The notes beneath the pieces were generated by a model. That model saw only the letters and a program-made list of their open reading frames with translations, made no database searches and had not been told where the DNA came from. DNA of 64,000 nt from Diospyros lotus (taxonomy: Eukaryota > Streptophyta > Magnoliopsida > Ericales > Ebenaceae), in NCBI RefSeq assembly GCF_014633365.1, contig NC_068338.1, positions 53,083,716 through 53,147,715 on the forward strand, given 5' to 3'. How positions within the stretch are numbered: position 1 is the stretch's first letter; each line of letters starts with the position of its first letter. Below are positions 32,745 to 44,582 of the stretch, piece after piece. A program made the position numbers and the translations under genes.

Positions 32745-35583
32745 GGCTGGGCAAGTTCTATTCTTCGGAGCTGTAGCGGCGGTGTTCGCAGCGGTCTTCC
32801 CTCTCTCTCGCTCTTTCGGCGTCCGCTCAAATTGTAGCCCTAGTTTTGATTGGCGGCCCAAATGGACCGAACTCGGTGAAACAGGCAAAGCTCCGGTGGA
32901 CCATGTTCTCCAACCCGGGTGGGTCTAAGCTTTTCCTCGACCCGATCCTGTTGTCGTTGTACAGCAAAAGACGGGGTCGACTCGGATTGGATCGGTTCGG
33001 TTCGATTTTGCATGCTGGGAGTTTTTTTCTCTTTGTTTTTACATTTTAGTGTTGATTTTCAATTTTTTTCGTTCATTTTAAATTAAAAAAAAACTTAACT
33101 TAGTGTTTGATTTTTATTTAAATTTTTCTAAAAATATGTTAAAATAAATTTAACAGTTTTTTTTAAGTATGCTCTTAGTATAAGTAAAATTTTAATTAAA
33201 TCAAAATAATCAAATCAAAGTAACTCGTTCAACTCGATTTCTAAATTTGAGTTTTTTTTCTATTATTTTGGTTAAATTTTGTTTGATTTTCTTGTTGAAA
33301 CAAATAAAAATAACCAAACTGATTGAAATTTCTATGATAGAATTATTAATCGATTAAATTTTTTTTAATCAAATAATGTTATTTTTATTCAAAAAATAAA
33401 TCTCTATAATTAAATAATATTTTTAAACCGAAATCTACTTATAAAACTTAATGGAAGAAAAATTATTCTTAATTGGGTAATATTATTTTTATTCAAGTAA
33501 TATTTATTTTTATTTGAGTAATATTTTTTTTTCAAATTACTTCTATCTATTTGTATTTTGTTATTTTTAATTTTTTTCGATACTTTCAATTTGAGTAATT
33601 ATTTTGGTTGGTTTGGTTCAAATTTTAAAAAATATTCAATATTGGGTTCAATAAAATTTGATATGAAGTGTACGGGTTAAATAAAGATATGACAAAAAAT
33701 AAAAATATATGAAAATCTAAAATTTATATAGTTGATCTTATATAATTGGATAAATACTGAATATTTTGTTATTTATATTTAATATTAGATTTAACTAATT
33801 CAGCTAATTCAGTATGCTCGCCCTATCCCTTATTAATAAAAATTCAACAAAAGATAAAAAAATATAAAATTCAAAAAAAGTAAATTATGCAAAATCCAGA
33901 ATACTAGGTTTGGCAAAAATGAATAAAAATATCAAAAGAACTGGAAAAGAAATAAAAAAATACAACTTTTTCATATTCTTTGACGGAGAGTGATCACGTC
34001 TGCCAGAGACTAAGATGACAGGTGGCACAGTCCCAATTTGACACATGTCCTTTCCAACAAACTGCCTGAATAGCACGAAAATAGAAAACCATATCTTTCC
34101 CACGAAACGAAAATGCTGAAATGGTATTTTTTTAAAAGGTAAAAAATAGAAATGTGAGATAAATTATAAATTTAAAAAATAAAAAAATATATAAATATAA
34201 TTTTTAATATAAAAAATTATACAAAACAATTCAAATATAATACAAATAAACATAAATAATAATCATAGATACAAATTCATATACAAACACATACAAATCC
34301 TTAAACCAAACAAAGAGCAATATAAATATGATACAAATCAAAATAGAACACACAACACGTATAGAACACAAGAACAATAATGAACACACACATAGAACAC
34401 ATACAAATTCAAATGATAATAAACACACAGAACACATATAAACCAAATACAAACACAAACACAAACAGTAATGAATATATATATATATAAAGAGAAAAAG
34501 AGACTTGCAACGACCTAAGAATGAATGAGCGATGGTGAACGACGACGAGAGTTCGAGGTCGACACCAAAAGAATGAGTGACGTCGGCAATCGATTGAAAG
34601 AACAACGGATGGCGGCGAAGCTAGCATGAGGAGCAACAACTTAACCAATGTGTCTGAGAGATAACAGAGGAGAAACCCCCCCCCCCAAAAAAGAAGAAGA
34701 AGAATAGAGGAAAAATGGGCATTGGGCAGAGGTATTTTCGGGATGCGAGTGTCGGGCAGTTGGCTTTTCACCTCCAGATTGTGAGGTTGCTAGTCGTCGG
34801 AAACGTATTTCTGGCTGGAACGCGTTTCCAACAAATTTAAGTAAATTACGAAACGGCTCCCATACGTTTCAAAATTTACAAAAATGCCCAAAAATTCATT
34901 TCTAGGTGTTCTCGCTGTCACTGAAACGGGAAACAGTTCGAAAACGTTGAAATAGTGTCTCGAACGCGTTTCAGTGCTACCTAGCAAACTGCAATGTGTG
35001 ACCTTCTCTCTCCCCTTCTTGTGATGGCCCTTTTTGTGAGGGCTCCAATACTCAACCCTTTGATTTTATTGAAAGAGATAAATTAAATCATGGGATGTGA
35101 CTAGGAGAGATTAAGATTTGAAGTCACGATCCACCAAAATGACACTTCACATATCATGATTCATTTTTTACCATCCAAACTATGTCTGAGGAGACAGTCT
35201 CTCTCCCTCTTTTGGTTGATAGGGCACATGATTTAAAATGGATTCAGAAGCATAAAACAACAATTAGTTAAGACCATACTCATAAGAAAAGATTTGGCAA
35301 GAATCATGCTTGAGTCATTTTGAATCAAATTATATATTATATAAACACTATCTTTTTTAAAGATAAGCAGGGTTAACCCTAATCTCTTTAACTCTTTCTT
35401 TTGAAAATAAAAATAATGAGAGAATTAACAGAAATGCAAGAGAGGAGTATGAGAATTTATACTTAAAAAGAATACTAGGCCTTATGCTTAAATATATATA
35501 GTCATAGTCAATGTTCACATAGTTAGGAGTCATCAACAAATTATACTTATATTTATAGATGTAATATGTGTCACTTTTGGGAT
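32745..35583. other. Spacer between adenylosuccinate lyase and the copia element
   Basis: It holds the ADSL promoter, then AT-rich DNA (33050-33900), AC-rich DNA with repeated ACACAAACACA-like words (34230-34470), an (AT)n run near 34476-34490, an 11-C run at 34676-34686, and a cluster of AACG/CGTTTC words (34799-34975). The open frames here are low complexity and were not called as genes. Confidence 0.55.
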
Positions 35584-35989
35584 TGTAATGCTTTTAAAGT
35601 AATAAAAGCGGTATGTAAAATACCTGGATCGCAGCGGAATGATTGAAACTAATTTGCCTAACAACCTCCGTGGAAGAAAACTATAAAAACTTCCTTATAC
35701 GTCCACCCCTTGTTCGTCCAAGACTCGAATGATGATGCCGAAGACAGTATATGAGCGATCAGAAACTAATTCTGATTGTCGTTTTTTTCCATTAGGCTCT
35801 ATGTCTATTTATAGGTATCACACAGATAAAGATAGACACGTAGGAATTTGAATCTAATTCAAATTCCAATTACTTATCCCATCATATATATTGTTAAAAT
35901 TCAAATGTTAATGAATTTGAATTTGTTTCAAATTCATAACATTTATCTTATCATTAGGAACTTATCCCAATGTAACCGCAATTCTAACA
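35584..35989 (-). repeat. 3' LTR of the copia element
   Basis: It starts TGTAATGC and ends TTCTAACA on the plus strand (TG...CA ends). It is the same length as the other LTR, differing at A/G near 35651 and C/T near 35799. Confidence 0.95.
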
Positions 35990-36012
35990 ATCTCCCACTC
36001 GGGTACTTGGGA
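35990..36012 (-). other. Polypurine tract of the copia element
   Basis: On the minus strand GAGTGGGAGATT abuts the 3' LTR, the expected place for the plus-strand primer. Confidence 0.7.
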
Positions 36013-37060
36013 TAATGCTCAACTCATCTTCTCATACAGGACGTCAAGGGGTGCGACCTTGATGACAATGATAAGAGTACTATATCAAACAACCACCAAT
36101 GCCAACATAGTACTGCTGCAAAAGGAAATAACCGAGGGCAATGCCATCTATGCCTTAGATGATAAATAACACATCTATCAAATGCTTCCAATCTCTCAAG
36201 ATGAACTCTGAACAGCATTTGATCATCAACAGAAGTTCTTGCACTCATGATCATCACACAGATGATCGTCCGGACTATGAGTTGCAAAACTTACATGATG
36301 TGGTATAAATTATCTTTCCCAAAATTCGAAACAATCCATCTCTTGGTTCAACCACTTGCCCAGACATGGCCCGCCTAGCTGCTTTCTTGCTGGCCAATTG
36401 GGTGACATGCTAAAGTAGTGTAATTGAACCTCAACTTCATGAAACAATTTTAGGTCAGAAGGCATATGTGAATAGGGTTCCACGCAGTGACAGAGAGAGA
36501 ACAATCTTGTCACTTCCCTATAGCGGTCGTACAACCGCATGCTGTATGATGTGCATGCTACGGTGGAGCTCCCACTAATCGGGGATGTCACACTCAAAAC
36601 ACCGTACAGATATCGGTCCAGTCACCACATAGGCACTAACCCAAGTCATTCAACTTATGAGTACTCACATCCTGCTTTTCTCAGGCTTAATATGGAATTC
36701 AGAATATATCCATATTCGACTTCTTCCAATAAGTCTCATCTTAGCCGTACTAAGGCGACAATAACAACCTTGGATACCCCTCATGTATCAAGGCACTTAC
36801 ACTGACCACATAGGTCCAAGAGTCAGTTGTCTCATCCTGCACACCACACAGGTGTCAGGGCGATCGTCCGCGTGATTGGACCGATCTAAGCCTGGTGACA
36901 TTCACGAACATGTGTAATTATTTTCATGTTTTCCATATCAACAACACAATGTCATATAATGAAAACAGAAAGAAGATAACAAATATCCATCAAATAAGAT
37001 AACAAATATCCATCAGTATAAATCAAAATGAATGTCGTAAACAGTGATCAAATGTAGAAC

Positions 37061-40000
37061 TCAAATTCTACGTAATCCCATACGCCTCACATGGGATTCA
37101 AATACATTCCTGCTAAGTGGCTTTGTCAATGGGTCAGCCAACATTTCAGCACTAGGAATATAACTTAAAATCACTTCGTTGTCCCTGATCAATCCTCTAA
37201 TGTAGTGATATCTTCTTCTTATGTGTTTTCCTCTATCATGGAATTTGGGATCATGTGCGAACTGCATCGCAGCTGTGTTGTCGATCCGAATTTCGACAGG
37301 TTCATCAGCCTGAGCTGTTACCCCAAGCTCTCGAAGGAAAGCACTAAGCTAAGATGCATGTCTTCCAGCTTCTGAGCTAGCCACATACTCTGCTTCCATG
37401 GTCGACTGAGCAACACAATCTTGCTTCTTGCTTCGCCAAGAAATAGAGCCTCCACCAAGGGTGAAAACATATGCTGATGTGGAGACGCTATCATCTTTAT
37501 CTCCGCCAAAATCAGCATCAGTGTAATCATGTACTTTCATATCTCCACCTTGGAAAGCTAGGGCATAATCATGAGTACCACGTAGATACCTCATGATTCT
37601 TTTGACAACTTTCCAATGTTTCTCACCAGGATTACTTTAGTATCGGCTTACTAGCCCAACGGCGAAGCAGATATCAGGACGAGTACACTTCATAAGATAC
37701 ATGAGACTCCCAACAGCACTGGCGTATGGTTTCTTTTCCATTAGTTTCCTTTCTTCCTCTGATTTAGGGCACTGACTAGTACTCAAGGTGCAACCCTTAT
37801 CAACTGGAGTATCAACAGGCTTTGAGTTATCCATATTAAATCGTTCAAGGACCTTACGAAGGTAAGTCTCTTGAGACAAACTCAAAAGCCTCCTTGAGCG
37901 ATCCCTCGAGATCTTAACTCCGAGGATATAACTCGCTTCCCCTAAATCCTTCATCTCAAAGACAGAGGATAGCCATTCCTTAATGGTGTTGATCATCTCC
38001 AAGTTGTTTCAAACCAATAAGATGTCATCTACATATAAGGACAAAACCAAGAACCCATCTTTTGTCCGTTGGATATACACACAATGGTCTTCCTCCATCA
38101 TGGTCAAACCAATGGAGGTGACGGCTTCATGAAACCGTAGATACCATTGTCTAGACGACTGCTTGAGACCATATATGGATCGTTTGAGACGGCACACTTT
38201 GCGCTCTTGCCCTTCAGTAACAAAATCGATGGGTTGATCCATATATATCTCCTCGTCTAGTTCTCCATTGAGAAATGTTGTCTTGACATCCATCTGGTGT
38301 AGCTCAAGGTCTAAATGAGCGACAATGGCTAGAATCACGCGAATAGAGTCAAATCTCACCACCGGAGAAAATGTCTCTAAGAAATCTACACCCTCTATTT
38401 GGGTGTAACCCTTCGCGACCAATCGGGCTTTATACTTGTCGATCGATCCATCAGCTCGGCGTTTGATTTTCAAGACCCACTTGTTACCAATCGCCTTTCT
38501 ATTTGGTGGAAGATCAACAAGTTCCCACACCTTGTTCTTATCCATCGAGTCCATTTCCTCTTTCATAGCGATCAACCATTGATCTCGGTTTGGGGAGGTT
38601 AAGACTTCTTCGTAAGAAGTCAGCTCACTGTCATCCGACATGGCACACATAAGTAGCCTTCCCTCAATATCATCGAAATGACGACGAGGGATTAGCCCAC
38701 GCTGGCTGCGTCGAATTACTTGAGTCTCCAAAGTATTGTCTATGGGTTCACTCCCACTAACTGCAGGAATTCTCCCACTGACAAAAGGAACTTCCTCTTG
38801 TAACTCATACAATTGGGAGTCCTTATCAACCTCACCAATTCTTGGGAACTCATCCTCAAGAAACTCTACATCCCGAGATTCTGTCTCAGTTAAACCCCCA
38901 TTAGAATGTTCACCATACATGACGTATCCTTTTGATCCTGCAGGATACCGAATGAACACCTTCTTGCTGGCTCTTGGTCCAAGTTTTCCATACTTGTGGG
39001 ACGTGCTATGAACATATCCAGCTGATCCCCAAGGCCGCAAGTGATCCAAGTTTGGACTTCTTCCAGTCCATAACTCATAAGGGGTAGAAGGCACGGACTT
39101 GCTTGGAACACGATTAAGAATGTATGCTGCAGTCAACAACGCATCTCCCCAGAAACTAATCGGGAGATTCGCCTGCGCTAACATCGATCTAACCATTTCC
39201 AACAAAGTTCTATTCCTACGTTCTGCAACACCATTTTGTTGCGGAGTGCCAGGAATAGTTAGGTGTCGAACTATACCTTTTTCCTCACATGGACTTCTAA
39301 ACTGATCAGAAAGGTATTCACGGCCTCTATCGGTTCGAAGAGTTTTTAAGCTCTTATCGATCTGATTTTCAACCTCATGCACAAAGCGTCTGAAGCAATC
39401 TAAAGCTTCTGACTTATGAGAAATCAGATACACGTAACCGAAACGTGAATAATCGTCTATGAAGGTAATAAAGTATGATGCACCATGACGTGCCCTCACA
39501 TTCATAGGACCGCATATGTCGGAGTGTACTAACTCCAAAGGACAAGATGCACGAGAAGCCTTACCAAAAGGTTTCCTCTTGGCCTTACCAGCTAAGCAAG
39601 GCTCACACACAGTGAGTCTCACTTTATTGAGAGATCCCAATAGACCTTCTTTCGCCAGCCTTGCCATCCTTTCTTGACCCACGTGGCCAAGTCTCTTGTG
39701 CCATAAATCACAACCAACATTTATGTTAGAAGAAGTAGAAGAAACTAAAGCAATAGAATGGTTATTAAAAACATGATCCAAATTAAGTTTGAAAAAACCA
39801 TCTACTAAGAAACCACCTCCAAAGAATGTATCATCCAAATAGATGTTCACGCCAGTATCACGGAAAAGAAAAGAATAACCCTGTCCTAATAAACATGCTA
39901 CTGATAATAGATTACACCGGACTCCAGGAGCATACATAACGTCCTTCAGGAGTAGAATCTTGCCATTCTTCATCTTGAGCTGGAACGAACCAACTCCAAG

Positions 40001-40378
40001 AACTTCTTCTTGTGTGCCATTCCCAAGCGTGACGTACTGAGTTCCCGCTGGCACCCGGTGGTAATCCACAAACCCTTTTTTCTCAACACTTATGTGTCGT
40101 GTTGCTCCTGTATCCACAATCCACTCAGGACGTGAGTATGCAACTAATGCATGTGAGCAAACATGAATCAAAGGGGAATAAGAAGAGAAATATACCTTCT
40201 TCTGCTCTGGACAATCCCGAGCGAAGTGACCTTTCTTCTTACAATTATAGCATTTCAATTTTGGACAGGTCTTTCTTTCCACGTGTCCCTCTTTTGGCCT
40301 TCTTATTCTTGCCAACATTAGGTGCAGGCCCTGATGCCTTCGATCCTTGTCTCTTGCGTTTGGGCCTGAAGCCCTCAC
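37061..40378 (-). pseudogene. copia pol polyprotein with three in-frame stops
   Basis: One reading frame runs from 40378 to 37061, interrupted by TGA (38009-38011), TAA (37637-37639) and TAG (37349-37351). In order it shows the gag zinc knuckle [14 protein letters not shown] (about 40210-40252), a protease site VDTGATRH (about 40114), the integrase HHCC region ([10 protein letters not shown]... CEPC) and core ([20 protein letters not shown]), reverse transcriptase with LYVDD (about 38030), and RNase H with DADFGGD and STMEAEYVA. The first stop lies seven codons after YVDD, so a translated product would lack the RT thumb and RNase H. All stops lie in the same frame, so nonsense changes, not deletions, broke pol. 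Confidence 0.93.
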
Positions 40379-41018
40379 GTCTGTCGACTTTGGCTACAAA
40401 AGCCGCCTCACGGTTCGCTTCAACGCGCTCCGCCTCAAGCTCCAAGTGACGTGAAATATCATCAAAAGTTTTGATATTTTCACTGTGTGTCATAAGGAGC
40501 TTCATCTGAGACCACTCAGGGTCAGGCAAGGATCTGATCACCCCTAGGAGTTGCTGCTCATCAGTAAGCGCTATTCCCGCACTCTGAAGATCTCTGATAA
40601 GTGAACCCATCACTCTCAAATGCTCAGCCATGCTGTGCCTCGGGTCTTTGACATACTGTTGAAATTTTAATTGCAAAGCACGAAGCTTTGTCGCAGATGT
40701 CTGACCAAAAGTGATCTTCAACTTTTGCCACATTTCCATGGCAGTCTGGCAAGACTCAAACTGGCCCATGAGATCGGCCCGCATGCTAACAAGCATCGCA
40801 AGACGAGCATAATGGTCCCTCTCAAGCCATTTGTCATAGGCCCGCTGTGTCGCCAAGGAAATATTTTCCCCTTGCGGCACGGGATGTGAAGTCTCCAATA
40901 CGTCCCATACTTTCTCCATCTGAAGTAGATACTGAATCTGCTTCTCCCATGTGGAGTAGTTGGACCCATCCAACTTATCTATCTTGGTCATGCTTCCAGC
41001 AACTGAACTGGTGGCCAT
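40245..41018 (-). pseudogene. copia gag, shifted out of frame before the zinc knuckle
   Basis: It begins MATSSVAGSMTKIDKLDGSN and runs 257 residues through the UBN2/retrotran_gag region (MWQKLKITFG, LGVIRSLPDPEW). It ends at a premature TAA, while the zinc knuckle CYNC continues in the pol frame. Comparison of the two frames places a single-base indel at about 40250-40262. Copia elements normally code gag and pol in one frame, so this looks like damage, not programmed frameshifting. Confidence 0.88.
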
Positions 41019-42643
41019 TGATCACTGAATCAGGGATAACAAAAGACATTCAATGCACATGTTCAAAGCAAACAATTAAATCAAACATTTAGCTATGCAC
41101 TTCGGGATCAACAGATCGTCAGGCTTCAAAGTCATCACCCTTAATGCACAACTAATATGTTATGATTCAATTGTTTATGTAGAACTAATCCACAATATCC
41201 AATAATATATTAGGTCCCACACAAGGCCCAAATCGGTACTAAACCGAAATTAATTATCAATAAGCAAATAAAACTAAATATTTGCAGACAATAGATAATT
41301 AATGAAGTTAGCAAAATGCCACATCACATCTATTTATAATTTTAGACTTAAAATTAAACTCATTAATTTATGGTCTAAAAGAATAAATTAAACAAATATC
41401 ATGACAATATTAAAACACAAAATAAAAGTCATGAAAACAATTTTTTTTTTTAATTCAAAAATGGATTTATTATTTAATTTATAATTTTAAGCACAAAATT
41501 AAACTAATTAATTCATGGCCCAAAACTATAATGTAAATAATTAAATAAAAAACCCAACATCATGGCCCAATACAAAATTAAGCCCAACTAATCTTAAATT
41601 AAAAAAAACATACCCAATTTAATTAAAACAAATGGCCAAGCCCAAAGCCCAATTTGAACAAATCAATTGGCCAGCTTTAGATCCACTCATGGATCTGCCT
41701 ATGGATCGGGTCTGACCCAATTCGGATTTGACCCAGCACAAAATGGGTCAAGTCTTCTTCTTCCTGCACATAGGGTTTGCTGGGCTCCTTGAACCAGCGC
41801 CGCCTTCTCTTCCTTGCTTCGCCGTCGACCGCCTCTCCATCCTCTTCGCCTCTCATCGCTGCCGGCCACTTCTTCTCTTTCTTCTCCCCTCATCGCCATC
41901 TCCAATGGCAACCACAGAGGTTGCCATTTAACAGCAAGAAGAGGCCGCAACCATGGCAAACCGTCGGCCATGGCTATGGTAAAATCGATCGGCCCACGGC
42001 TGAGAGGAAAGCATCCACAGCGAGAAGAAACGCCTGAAGCGATTGGACACAGCGAACCCACGATGATGCAATCGACCCATCCCATGTCAAGCACCAAGCT
42101 TGAAGCGTCGGCCATGGCAGAAAAGAGAAGGTCTCGGCCATGGCCGATTTCAGCCTCCAGCGACGGATCTCCCACTGGTCGCGACATACGCGACCGCTAG
42201 AGATGGCTTCAGCCATCGCGAGGACGATCCTCGCTTCAAACCTTTGTCTTCGATACCACAGCATTGCCCACGAACCGCGACATACGCAGTCGTTCATCAT
42301 TCTGGAGTTTTCATAGAAAACCCATGGAGAAGACCCACGAACAGCAAACCCAGCAGCTGTGACAAACACGGCTGCTTGCGATGATGCCTCATCCATCGAG
42401 AGGCTGACCGAGGAGCAGTAAGCCGAACAGCCATGACGAACATGGCCGCCAGCGACTCCCTCTGTCACGTCTGGATCGCAGTGGGCAGACAATTTTTTTT
42501 TTTTATCGCAAAAAAATTAATTACGAGTTACCAATTAAACATACTTAATCGAAGCATCCAAAGAAACTGAATTATTTCACACAGAAAAAGATCACGAGTT
42601 ACCAAAACTGTGATTGTCAACCACAACGGTGTAGGCAAATAAA
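41019..42643 (-). other. Long leader of the copia element
   Basis: This is 1.6 kb between the primer-binding site and gag. 41040-41640 is AT-rich. 41690-42490 is markedly GC-rich with many CGAT/CCATGG words and open frames on both strands (for example 41699-42187 minus and 41814-42200 plus) that resemble no known protein. It could be captured host sequence or a structured packaging region. Confidence 0.6.
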
Positions 42644-42661
42644 CAATGGCTCTGATAACAC
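42644..42661 (-). other. Primer-binding site of the copia element
   Basis: Immediately inside the 5' LTR the minus strand reads TTATCAGAGCCATTG, matching the complement of the plant initiator tRNA-Met 3' region (usual PBS TGGTATCAGAGC) with one mismatch. Confidence 0.75.
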
Positions 42662-43067
42662 TGTAATGCTTTTAAAGTAATAAAAGCGGTATGTAAAATA
42701 CCTGGATCGCAGCGGAATGATTGAAACTGATTTGCCTAACAACCTCCGTGGAAGAAAACTATAAAAACTTCCTTATACGTCCACCCCTTGTTCGTCCAAG
42801 ACTCGAATGATGATGCCGAAGACAGTATATGAGCGATCAGAAACTAATTCTGATTGTCGTTTTTTTCCATTAGGCTTTATGTCTATTTATAGGTATCACA
42901 CAGATAAAGATAGACACGTAGGAATTTGAATCTAATTCAAATTCCAATTACTTATCCCATCATATATATTGTTAAAATTCAAATGTTAATGAATTTGAAT
43001 TTGTTTCAAATTCATAACATTTATCTTATCATTAGGAACTTATCCCAATGTAACCGCAATTCTAACA
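42662..43067 (-). repeat. 5' LTR of the copia element
   Basis: 406 bp, nearly identical to 35584-35989. It abuts the primer-binding site, which fixes the minus-strand orientation. Confidence 0.95.
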
Positions 43068-43326
43068 GGGATGATCGCCCTTACGCGGTTCTCGTCATTT
43101 GTGTCCTTAATTTTGACAGAGAAAGTGAATAGCAGATGGAGACTTTGTCTTATTACGCAGGATAATAAATCGAAATTATGACCTAATAGTGCGAATCTCA
43201 ACTTATCGTGATTCAATTACTTGACCTCTGGGGATTCAATGTGCTGGAGAACTAATATGTGTCACTCTTTATTATCTAGAAATGACGAAGTAGTAAAAAC
43301 TTTATAAAGGAGATATGTTGTTTGGG

Positions 43327-43780
43327 CTAAATTTATATTTTTGTTTTTGTATTTTTATATTTTTTTTTATGTGTCTACTTGAATATTTCATTATTTTGAT
43401 TACACTCATGTATATATATTTTTTAATCAATTTAATTTCTATAGTTTAAACTTTTTTTTCGTATAGGAACTCAAACTTTTCTTTGTCTCGATTACACTAT
43501 TATACCTGTATTTTTTAGTTAATTTAACATTTATATTTTGATATGTAAAAAAAAGATTAAATTAATTAATCTTACTTTATTTTTTTTTACATTAAAATAT
43601 AAGAGTTAAATTGACTCAAATATATAAATATAAGGGTATAATTGAAATAACAAAAAAATTGAGTTATCACAAAAAAAAATTATAAGAATTAAATTGAATA
43701 AAAAATATAAATTCTTAAATATAATTAAAATAAAAAAAATTCAAATGACTATACTAGAACAAAAATATGAGTTTCACAGA
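43327..43780. mobile_element. Long-TIR MITE, relative of 53116-53552
   Basis: The left side reads CTAAATTTATATTTTTGT and later TTTGTCTCGATTACACTATT; the right side is an imperfect inverted copy (GGGTATAATTGAAATAACAAA, ACAAAAATATGAGTTTCAC). The 53-kb element has TTGTTGTTTCGATTACACTT in the same arm position. Ends are approximate and no target duplication was confirmed. Confidence 0.6.
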
Positions 43781-44445
43781 CATAGTGTTAAGGGACCCAT
43801 GTGTGGCGACCCAAGTGCAGTAGCATACCTACATGTAAGGGAGTGCAATCCAGTAACCGATTAAATTGAGTTGATAAGCAAAATTGAACCAAATGGATCA
43901 ATTAATTTAAAAAATTGAAATAACTTATAGCTGAAAAAATTAAACCCCAATCATATAAATTGAAAAGAACTGATTAAATCAAAGAAACATAAAGAAAAAT
44001 AAAGAAAATCAAAATAATTAATAGAAAACATACAAAATTAAAGAAAATAACATCGTTTTATAAATATCAAAACAAAATCGTTTTAAAGTTTAATCAGTTC
44101 GATTAGTTCGGTTCTTCGAACTAAAAATCAAATTTTTGAAAAAGAATAATCGAACTGAAGTGATGTAAAAAAAAAAAAAAACAAATCAAACTTATAAATT
44201 CAATTAGTTTAATTCAATTAATTCAGATAAATTGAAGTTTTACCCTCCCCTGCTTACATGTAAGATTGCTTGAGAAAATAACGGCGGGCATCCCTTTGTG
44301 TAATATATGAATGCACGAAGGAGCTATATATGGTAGGGCGACTAACCATATCTTCGGATTACAGAACACACCTGAGCCACATAAATTGAACGATGGAAAC
44401 AAGCCTCACCCGGTAGCCATCTTAAGGGCCAGTAGACAACCCACA

Positions 44446-44455
44446 GCCACGTGGC
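44446..44455. promoter_or_regulatory. Perfect G-box in the SBPase promoter
   Basis: GCCACGTGGC is a 10-bp palindrome about 130 bp upstream of the SBPase ATG. G-boxes bind bZIP/bHLH factors and are common in light-regulated photosynthesis genes, which fits SBPase. Confidence 0.6.
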
Positions 44456-44582
44456 AGGAACCCATTAACTGATCCGCCATGCCTGTCGCCTCATTCGAAG
44501 TCTTAGAAGAGCCAAGAGCGAAGCAAAAGCTCCTTCAAGTTCAAGCTCTCTGATTCAACTTCCTTTTGCAAACTTAACGAGC

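Larger units (their letters stand above)
35584..43067 (-). mobile_element. Ty1/copia LTR retrotransposon, full length with disabled coding region
   Basis: Two 406-bp LTRs (35584-35989 and 42662-43067) bracket gag, protease, integrase, reverse transcriptase and RNase H in copia order on the minus strand. A 5-bp target duplication GGGAT flanks the element (35579-35583 and 43068-43072). The LTRs differ at only two positions by eye (both transitions), so insertion is recent. The coding region carries one frameshift and three in-frame stops. A long leader (41019-42643) lies between primer site and gag, and about 1 kb of noncoding DNA lies between pol and the 3' LTR. Confidence 0.96.
43068..44582. 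other. Spacer between the copia element and SBPase
   Basis: A long-TIR MITE-like segment spans about 43327-43780. AT-rich AATTGAA/AATCAAT words follow to 44240. 44280-44582 is the SBPase promoter and 5' leader. No gene. Confidence 0.6.

Noticed and set aside
34231..34771. Minus-strand open frames of about 120 residues
   Set aside because: The text is low-complexity Leu/Ile/Phe/Val from AC- and AT-rich DNA and resembles no protein.
40240..40380. Programmed gag-pol frameshift in the copia element
   Set aside because: Copia elements use one frame, there is no slippery heptamer with structure that I can see, and the rest of pol carries random stops, so an indel is simpler.
41699..42492. Open frames on both strands in the copia leader as host genes
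   Set aside because: They lie inside the element between primer site and gag, and neither strand shows a recognisable domain; kept only as a finding about composition.
44321..44333. CTATATATGG as the SBPase TATA box
   Set aside because: It lies about 250 bp before the ATG and upstream of the G-box, so it is unlikely to be the core promoter element; left unassigned.
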